Source of the DNA: a virus
Virus record (IMG/VR): IMGVR_UViG_3300004092_000126
Location: 1 to 34,365 of that record
Reading direction: 5' to 3' (one strand)
Length of the DNA: 34,365 nucleotides
The translations under genes and the position numbers were made by a program. Below, one piece after another: positions 29,378 through 34,365 of this stretch (within the stretch, counting starts at the first letter, position 1; each line of letters begins with the position of its first letter). Under the pieces are notes generated by a model. It saw nothing but the letters and a program-made list of their open reading frames with translations. It was not told the origin of the DNA and did no database searches.

Positions 29378-29826
29378 ATTGTTTCTACTTCTGTGCAAAT
29401 GCCATTCACATATCCAGAGCAATATAATGCTATCTTGTTACGTGGAAAATATTTATCCGTAATGAACTCTAAAACAATAATATCGTGGATCTTATCCCAT
29501 TTAATACAAAAAAATATTGGATCTTTAGCATAAACATAATTGAACAAATAAGGACTATGTTCTATTATTTCTCCATTATCAATTATTGAACCCATACAAA
29601 AATGCATAGTACAATAACCCATTTCTTGATGTGCAAATAACAAAACTGAATAAACATAATCGAAGATATCATCTTTATTTTGAAAGGTATCTTCAGGATA
29701 ATACCGAACGGTAATAGAAGACTGAGTAAAATTAGAAGACTCATTGTTATCAATACAAACAACTTCATCAGCATAAACAGTGAATACATTCAACAATAAA
29801 AGTAAGGCCAATTTTTTAAAATTCAT
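29374..29826 (-). CDS. exported protein with Sec signal peptide
   Basis: A 150-residue protein whose N-terminus MNFKKLALLLLLNVFTVYAD is a textbook Sec signal peptide with likely cleavage after VYA at residue 19. The mature part has five Cys (C24, in MGYCTMHFCMG, FFCIKWD, YCSGYVNGICTEV) and beta-rich stretches (SITVRYYPEDTFQNKDDIFD, HDIIVLEFITDKYFPRNK), consistent with a disulphide-bonded envelope protein. It is embedded in the head-assembly genes and coupled by ATGA to the next. A superinfection-exclusion or other lysogenic-conversion-type (moron) role is possible; no family recognised. Confidence 0.7.
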   Translation of the reverse strand: MNFKKLALLLLLNVFTVYADEVVCIDNNESSNFTQSSITVRYYPEDTFQNKDDIFDYVYSVLLFAHQEMGYCTMHFCMGSIIDNGEIIEHSPYLFNYVYAKDPIFFCIKWDKIHDIIVLEFITDKYFPRNKIALYCSGYVNGICTEVETI

Positions 29827-29852
29827 TTTCTTCTCTTCTGTAATTTGGTTAA

Positions 29853-30143
29853 CTATTTTTTCTTTTTACCAGTTGCTTTTCTTGCTTCACTTAAAGCAAT
29901 AGCAACAGCTTGTTTTCTATTTGCTGCTACTGGTCCACGCTTAGAACCAGAATGCAACTTGCCTTCCTTGTATTCTCCCATAACTTTTTCCATCTTATGT
30001 TCGAACTTCTTTTTCTTTGCAGCTGACTTAGGCATTTTAGTTTTCTTATGTTCGCACTTATACCCTTTATGTTCTTTACATTCGCCTTCCATCATATGTT
30101 CTTTCTTTTCATGCGCCATGCTTTCTTCATACTTTTTTTTCAT
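29853..30143 (-). CDS. DUF6496-like small basic protein
   Basis: A 96-residue, extremely basic protein starting MKKKYEESMAHEKKEHMMEG from ATG 30141-30143, which overlaps the upstream stop as ATGA. The middle is Lys/His-rich (ECKEHKGYKCEHKKTKMPKS). The C-terminal segment MGEYKEGKLHSGSKRGPVAA, then NRKQAVAIALSEARKA, is a recognisable module of small phage and bacterial proteins (DUF6496 as I recall). It could condense or bind DNA. Next to the portal genes, it may be a packaged or packaging-related protein; this is inference. Confidence 0.65.
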   Translation of the reverse strand: MKKKYEESMAHEKKEHMMEGECKEHKGYKCEHKKTKMPKSAAKKKKFEHKMEKVMGEYKEGKLHSGSKRGPVAANRKQAVAIALSEARKATGKKKK

Positions 30144-30328
30144 AAATAATCCCATTGGCTAAAGTCTTGATAAAGTGGTGAAATTGAATTAGAAACCTTT
30201 TCTAATTTATCAACTGGTTCTTTCTTTTGATTAGGAAGTTTGTAAACTCCCCTCAAAGGAACAGGAACTCCTATAATAGAGAAAGCTATTTTAGTAGCTT
30301 TTCCTCGTGTTCGTATTGCGGTAGGCAT
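30140..30328 (-). CDS. small hypothetical basic protein
   Basis: A 62-residue protein starting MPTAIRTRGKATKIAFSIIG behind an AGGATATTT ribosome site. It contains VPVPLRGVYKLPNQKKEPVD and ends PLYQDFSQWDYL. The stop overlaps the next start (ATGA), so it belongs to the same run of small basic genes after the portal. No family recognised. Confidence 0.65.
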   Translation of the reverse strand: MPTAIRTRGKATKIAFSIIGVPVPLRGVYKLPNQKKEPVDKLEKVSNSISPLYQDFSQWDYL

Positions 30329-30343
30329 AAATATCCTAAGTTA

Positions 30344-30370
30344 TCCCTCCGAGTTATACGCCCGGAGGGA
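30344..30370 (-). other. intercistronic hairpin
   Basis: TCCCTCCG (30344-30351) and CGGAGGGA (30363-30370) form an 8-bp stem with an 11-base loop. It sits 13 bases beyond the stop of the His-rich gene and 15 bases before the next start, with no T run. It may stabilise or process the mRNA between the two cistrons. Confidence 0.45.
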
Positions 30371-30382
30371 GAATAATACTTA

Positions 30383-30610
30383 CTAATATTTTTTCTTAGA
30401 AAGCTGCGCTTTCGCTGTACGAACCGCATTATCGATCTGCATATCAATCCCAGCCATATCATCTGACACTGGTGCATTGATATAATCATAAGTTGGGTAT
30501 GCGTTATTCATGTACTCCATTGGAAGATTGGAAGGGGCACTTCTATCTTCTCGGATCATGCCACCCATACCACGTTTATGTTCGTGACCATGGCCATGTT
30601 TCTTTGCCAT
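30383..30610 (-). CDS. small His-rich protein
   Basis: A 75-residue protein starting MAKKHGHGHEHKRGMGGMIR. Five His in the first ten residues suggest metal binding or a nucleic-acid-binding tail. The rest (MEYMNNAYPTYDYINAPVSD, NAVRTAKAQLSKKKY) has a helix near the C-terminus. Strong AAAGGAG ribosome site. It is next after the portal gene and could be a minor virion protein. Confidence 0.65.
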   Translation of the reverse strand: MAKKHGHGHEHKRGMGGMIREDRSAPSNLPMEYMNNAYPTYDYINAPVSDDMAGIDMQIDNAVRTAKAQLSKKKY

Positions 30611-30680
30611 TTTGGCTCCTTTATTTGAAAAATAATAATATATATATTAATATTAACGTGGTAAAATCCCATATTTTTTG

Positions 30681-30716
30681 GACTGAATGAGCGTCAACTT
30701 GTTCAGTCTTTTTTTT
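30681..30716 (+). terminator. hairpin with plus-strand T tract after portal gene
   Basis: GACTGAA (30681-30687) and TTCAGTC (30702-30708) form a 7-bp stem (plus flanking GU pairs), followed on the plus strand by eight T. It lies just beyond the portal stop. On the minus strand it is followed by CCAAAAAATATGG, not by U. It resembles the hairpin at 11977-12012 in sequence and orientation. Confidence 0.6.
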
Positions 30717-30728
30717 GCTAGCACACTT

Positions 30729-32903
30729 TTACATCATACCATTTTGTGGTGGCTGTTGCATTGATTGCTCTTGAGGTTGTTGTTGCTGTTGCATCTGCTG
30801 CATCATAGCTTGCTCCTGTTGCTGTCTCATAGCCATTTGCTGCTTCTGTTGTTGAGCTTGTCGCTCCATCATAGCTTCTTGTTCAGACTGCTTACGAGCC
30901 ATATCTTCCTCATACTCTTGTTTAATACTTTGCTGTAAGGCCATGAGTTCTTTCAACTGCCTTAAATCAATATCTCCCAACTCTTTCAGCATCTTAATCT
31001 TATTAAGTAATGCTTCTTCTTCTTTGCTATTTGCTTCAGCAACATTCTGTATAGCCTGAGACCTGCGCTCAACAGCCATTTGTTCGTTTTCATTAATACG
31101 ACTCATGCGTTCTTGTGCAAGACCCATATCTGCTGCTGCACGTGCTTGAGCCATCTGCATAGTTGCTTGTTCTTGCTGTTGAGCCATTTGAGATTGCTGC
31201 TGCATTTGTTGTTCAGCTTGCTGTTGTTTTTGTTTAATGGCTTGAATGAGCTTATCTTTGTTTTGCAATGTTGCAGCTTCAATCAACAAGTCTGGTGGAA
31301 TCTCAACCCCAACTTCACGTAGATGTAACAACTGAGCAAACTGTATTTGTCTTTGAGTTGCAGTATCAAATCCTTCTTCTACTGCCGCATCATAAGAACC
31401 AAAGTTCTTCGAATAAAATCTATCTGAAGGCTCTCCTTCGATGATACGTTTTATCTTACCTGGAACAAAATTGTTTTGAATAACTTTTATCATGATCTTG
31501 CCAAGAATCTTTTGCGATAAATCTAATTGATCAAAAAGACGCTGCAAGGTAACAAGACCTGCTCCTTGTCTTAACATAGAAAGAATTCCAGCCTTATCAT
31601 CAGTTGCTGCACCTAAAAGTTCTTCATTTACCCCTGAAATTTGCATTATCTCCTCAGATAATTGCCTGGAGATTTCTAACATCGAAGGAGGTATTTGCGC
31701 TGGCTGTATTGGAACTATATCTGTCATTGGAGCATCACCCTTAACCCATATAACTTGCCCTTGTCCTGTTTTGTATAAAGACTTAGGATCAACTACGGAG
31801 TCTTCTCTTGCTAGATAACCACTATTTACTTGTGATTCAAGAATATCTAATTCTATTATTCGCCGTCTATTCATAAGAAATTGAGCATCCCGAAGTCCGC
31901 GAACCATTCCCTGCACTCGCCAACGGAAGTCGGTAATCTCAGGAGTATAATAACCAAGAACCGGCACAAAGGGGTAAGAATCTATACCAAGGGGATTTGG
32001 CCCATCATACATAACCTGCTCCTCAATAACGATAGCTAAGTTAACAGTCGGAATAGATTGTTCAATCATCGTAACTTGATTATACATCTTCAGATAACTC
32101 GAAAGATCTGAATCACTTCCTGTCCACTCCATAGTTTCACCAGTTGTGGTATCAACAATCATCTTCTGCATGCGATAATCACGATAAAAAAACTCATCAT
32201 ATGTTAGAAGATTCTTTTGCCCATAATCAAAAGACTCAGGCATGTAATTGAATTTACCATCACGACCACCATTGATAGGAAGGTCTTTAATCTGCTCAGC
32301 CTTATCAGGAACAAGGCTTATTGCTTCTTGTCGAGTAATAAAACTTCGCTTCCAGATCGCATTACAATCAGATAAATCTTGTTTCTTAAAGAATGGATCT
32401 ATCAAAAAAGTATTATAAGAACAATTGCTCACACGGATATTTCCTGAGATTGGATCATTTTGATAATCCATCCATACCTGTAGAAGATTCATACCAGTTA
32501 TCATTGCACCAGTGAAAGCTTCTGATATAGTTTCAGGAATAGAATCTTGCCTATTGCACCACATTAATACTTTAGTGAATTGGTCCGCGGTCATTTGGTC
32601 TGCATTCTCAACAGGAACCACTATGGTGGACTTTCTATTTTTTCGCTGGTAACCGCAAGGCATCTCTACTATTCGTCGAATGTGATTGAAATTATACTGC
32701 CTACGGCCATAAGCCATACCATTACCATAAATATCATTCCATATTGTTTGGTCACCTGCATAGAATCGAGTATCCACATCTGCTTCTGCTTGATATTGTT
32801 GATTTATAGAAAGACAATTAAGTCGAAAGTCTTCCATACGAGAAAGAATCTCACGATCCTTAGTGGTATAAAAGACTGTGTTAGAACTATTAAAGAACGA
32901 CAT
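30729..32903 (-). CDS. portal protein, P22 gp1-like
   Basis: A 724-residue portal. The sequence FRLNCLSINQQYQAEADVDT, RFYAGDQTIWNDIYGNGMAY, GRRQYNFNHIRRIVEMPCGY, QRKNRKSTIVVPVENADQMT at the start is characteristic of P22-type portals, which form the dodecameric DNA gate and bind the terminase. It continues with SEAFTGAMITGMNLLQVWMD and the core strand YPFVPVLGYYTPEITDFRWR, VQGMVRGLRDAQFLMNRRRI. The last 200 residues are an extended Gln/Met-rich coiled coil (TMQMAQARAAADMGLAQERM), comparable to the long C-terminal barrel of P22. Ribosome site GAAGGAAG. Confidence 0.9.
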   Translation of the reverse strand: MSFFNSSNTVFYTTKDREILSRMEDFRLNCLSINQQYQAEADVDTRFYAGDQTIWNDIYGNGMAYGRRQYNFNHIRRIVEMPCGYQRKNRKSTIVVPVENADQMTADQFTKVLMWCNRQDSIPETISEAFTGAMITGMNLLQVWMDYQNDPISGNIRVSNCSYNTFLIDPFFKKQDLSDCNAIWKRSFITRQEAISLVPDKAEQIKDLPINGGRDGKFNYMPESFDYGQKNLLTYDEFFYRDYRMQKMIVDTTTGETMEWTGSDSDLSSYLKMYNQVTMIEQSIPTVNLAIVIEEQVMYDGPNPLGIDSYPFVPVLGYYTPEITDFRWRVQGMVRGLRDAQFLMNRRRIIELDILESQVNSGYLAREDSVVDPKSLYKTGQGQVIWVKGDAPMTDIVPIQPAQIPPSMLEISRQLSEEIMQISGVNEELLGAATDDKAGILSMLRQGAGLVTLQRLFDQLDLSQKILGKIMIKVIQNNFVPGKIKRIIEGEPSDRFYSKNFGSYDAAVEEGFDTATQRQIQFAQLLHLREVGVEIPPDLLIEAATLQNKDKLIQAIKQKQQQAEQQMQQQSQMAQQQEQATMQMAQARAAADMGLAQERMSRINENEQMAVERRSQAIQNVAEANSKEEEALLNKIKMLKELGDIDLRQLKELMALQQSIKQEYEEDMARKQSEQEAMMERQAQQQKQQMAMRQQQEQAMMQQMQQQQQPQEQSMQQPPQNGMM

Positions 32904-32981
32904 TAAACTTCCTTCATTTTAATTATCTCTTAAGGTTATTACTCCAATAGTATATAACTTCCAGGTAATTTAGTACCAGTA

Positions 32982-34307
32982 CTACCTAAAAAACGTGGGG
33001 ATATTAGTTGAAGGACCGTTTAAAGCCTCAGCTTTAATTCTATCAATGTCAGCAATAGTCATTCGATCTGATGTGCGAGGAAGAGAAATGCATAAATATC
33101 TAAGAGCATCGCAAGCATGGGAGAATTCATTATGAAGTGGATTCTTACTGTAAACTTTTTTCTTGTGGTCAAACTCTTGACGATAGTTTTCAATTGCCTT
33201 TATCAGTTGCTTACATTTAACTGCATCAATATAAATATGGCTTAAAGTGGATCGAACAACCTCTATTCCATCCATGATAGGTATGTTACGTGCTATGGTA
33301 AAATTAATACCCAGATTTCGTGCTTTGTCTATTCTCGTCATTCCTGAAGTAAACTCACGTACAGCGATGTCATGAGGGGCCAGATGCTTTCCATAGGAAT
33401 AAGGCTTGTCATTTATCACTTTTATGTAATATTCTAAGCCTTCTTTGGATTTCTCAAAGAAATCTATGATGCGTACTGATACTCCAATCTGCTGAAAGAA
33501 AATGATAGACGTAGAATCTCTCACTCCGATATCCCAAGCTGTGTGGACCTTATGGGAAGCATCCCAAGGAACATTACCGATCTGGTTATTCAAATGCATC
33601 TTATCAATATATTTATTATAGAATGAGCCCTCTACTCCGAGCGTAAAGTCGCAAAAGTACTCTTGTTGTATCATATCTTCGGAACAATCAATACGTTCTA
33701 AAGCAAGAGCCTCATCAGTAATATGCTTCGTATCATCAACAGTCAACTTAGAAGCAAACCATATCTCAGGATTGTTTAAAGCAATGTTGTATAATTCAAA
33801 TAAAGAATTCTTACCACGTGGTGTTGATAAAAAGCACGCAAATCCATCATTAGCTGCCAAAATCGGCCTCGAAAATACATATGCGTTAGGGTCTTGAAGG
33901 GCATACTCAGAGAAGATCATGCCTATAGGATTCGTACCTATGATAGAATTATTGTAGTTATCGCTACCAATTATTTGTATAACTGAACCATTTATCAAAC
34001 GAATCCTCATAAGTTGCTCATTGCGATCTGCTACAAGCTGATGAGGAAGATAATCAAGAACCTTCATCCCATCGTTGTTTATTGCATCCCATAATATTCT
34101 TCGACCAGAAGAGAAAGTAGGGAACACGTAGAAGTATGTTCCCACTTTGCGTAGCGCCGCGCAAATCATCATGTTAAAACCAACAATATCTTTACCACTT
34201 CGCCTAGGCCATATTGCTATGAGTCTCTTAAATCCTTTTTCCTCAAAGGCTTCAAGTAAAGGCTTCTGGTAATCTCGTGGTTTGAACTTATCTAAAACTA
34301 TGCGCAT
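32982..34307 (-). CDS. terL: terminase large subunit (TerL)
   Basis: A 441-residue packaging motor. ATPase domain: Walker A WPRRSGKD at 33-40, Walker B GMIFSE at 129-134 with Glu134 as catalytic Glu (Ser133 replaces the usual Asp, as in several phage TerL), and the coupling motif STPRGKN at 161-167. Nuclease domain: Asp259 in AWDIGVRDST, Asp313 in LAPHDIAVREF and Asp400 in FSHACDALRYL, the RNase H-like metal ligands. The end NIPTFFR is short. First complete gene of the late operon, followed by the portal after 78 bases. The ribosome site AAAGAAAAC is modest. Confidence 0.95.
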   Translation of the reverse strand: MRIVLDKFKPRDYQKPLLEAFEEKGFKRLIAIWPRRSGKDIVGFNMMICAALRKVGTYFYVFPTFSSGRRILWDAINNDGMKVLDYLPHQLVADRNEQLMRIRLINGSVIQIIGSDNYNNSIIGTNPIGMIFSEYALQDPNAYVFSRPILAANDGFACFLSTPRGKNSLFELYNIALNNPEIWFASKLTVDDTKHITDEALALERIDCSEDMIQQEYFCDFTLGVEGSFYNKYIDKMHLNNQIGNVPWDASHKVHTAWDIGVRDSTSIIFFQQIGVSVRIIDFFEKSKEGLEYYIKVINDKPYSYGKHLAPHDIAVREFTSGMTRIDKARNLGINFTIARNIPIMDGIEVVRSTLSHIYIDAVKCKQLIKAIENYRQEFDHKKKVYSKNPLHNEFSHACDALRYLCISLPRTSDRMTIADIDRIKAEALNGPSTNIPTFFR

Positions 34308-34320
34308 TTGTTTTCTTTCT

Positions 34321-34365
34321 TTATTCTTTAAACAGTTTCCATATTATTGGAAGCCTTCGAGCACA
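34321..34365 (-). CDS. partial C-terminal end of the gene upstream of terL
   Basis: The minus strand is open from the right edge for 14 codons (CARRLPIIWKLFKE) to a TAA at 34321-34323, which is 13 bases before the terL ATG. This spacing fits the end of a preceding cistron; too little is visible to name it, although a small terminase subunit often lies here. Confidence 0.3.
   Translation of the reverse strand, partial: CARRLPIIWKLFKE

Noticed and set aside
29845-30162. Plus-strand hydrophobic frame opposite the Lys-rich gene
   Set aside because: Antisense of Lys/Glu-rich codons gives Phe/Leu-rich frames; the minus-strand gene has the DUF6496-like motif, a coupled start and operon context.
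31080-31322. Cys/Leu-rich plus-strand frame opposite the portal coiled coil
   Set aside because: Antisense of Gln-rich codons; the portal frame is certain.
33890-33925. Inactivated TerL ATPase because Walker B has Ser instead of Asp
   Set aside because: The catalytic Glu134 is present and FSEYA-type Walker B motifs occur in otherwise normal phage TerL proteins, as far as known from the family.
1-34365. tRNA or rRNA genes
   Set aside because: No cloverleaf-like arrangement with the conserved GTTCRANNC arm and no rRNA-like segment was seen by eye; a covariance-model scan would be decisive.

Overview
This 34 kb window reads as most of the genome of a tailed double-stranded DNA phage (or a provirus or metagenomic phage contig) of podovirus type. 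The sequence is AT-rich, genes are packed head-to-tail with ATGA-type overlaps, and nearly every start has a strong AAGGAG-like ribosome binding site. The recognisable set is a large terminase (TerL), a P22-type portal, a scaffold candidate, an N4-gp56/HK97-type major capsid protein, an adaptor-like protein, a P22 gp10-like tail hub, ejection-type proteins and several fibres. I found no tail-tube, tape-measure or sheath gene, which fits a short-tailed virion. The host cannot be fixed from the sequence. Strong Shine-Dalgarno sites and two Sec signal peptides suggest a low-GC bacterium, possibly Gram-negative, but that is inference.

Layout. (1) 1-4437, minus strand: a compact run of small accessory genes. 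It includes two pairs of paralogues, a RusA-like Holliday junction nuclease and a possible small-terminase-like HTH protein. (2) 4438-5374: a 0.94 kb non-coding region with candidate leftward promoters, an inverted repeat over one -35 box, palindromes and hairpins. (3) 5375-6647, minus: two unknown genes and a lambda-repressor-like HTH protein. They diverge from (4) 6752-8581, plus: a protein with four zinc-ribbon modules, a small membrane protein and an ERF-family single-strand annealing protein. The 104 bp between (3) and (4) holds overlapping promoter candidates and nested palindromes, like a regulatory switch. (5) 8662-34307, minus: the late region. Transcription runs leftward from TerL and portal through small basic proteins, scaffold and major capsid protein, then connector and tail proteins, ejection-type proteins and fibres, ending in three tandem glycine-rich adhesins.

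Two plus-strand genes interrupt the late region. One is a 51-codon ribbon-helix-helix protein (15045-15200) with a near-consensus promoter of its own. The other is a probable virion or fibre protein (19899-20471). Three late-region items may act on the host envelope: two Sec-exported proteins and a 49-residue membrane protein whose stop overlaps the first adhesin's GTG start.

How the genes work together. TerL packages DNA through the portal into a capsid built on the scaffold. The adaptor, hub and small tail proteins close the head. The four consecutive genes at 15206-19818 are probably ejected internal proteins. The fibre and the three adhesins bind the host. ERF and RusA-like proteins form a recombination pair. 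No integrase, DNA polymerase, recognisable endolysin, tRNA, rRNA, CRISPR array or insertion sequence was found. Parts of the genome, such as replication and lysis genes, probably lie outside the window or are too diverged to recognise.
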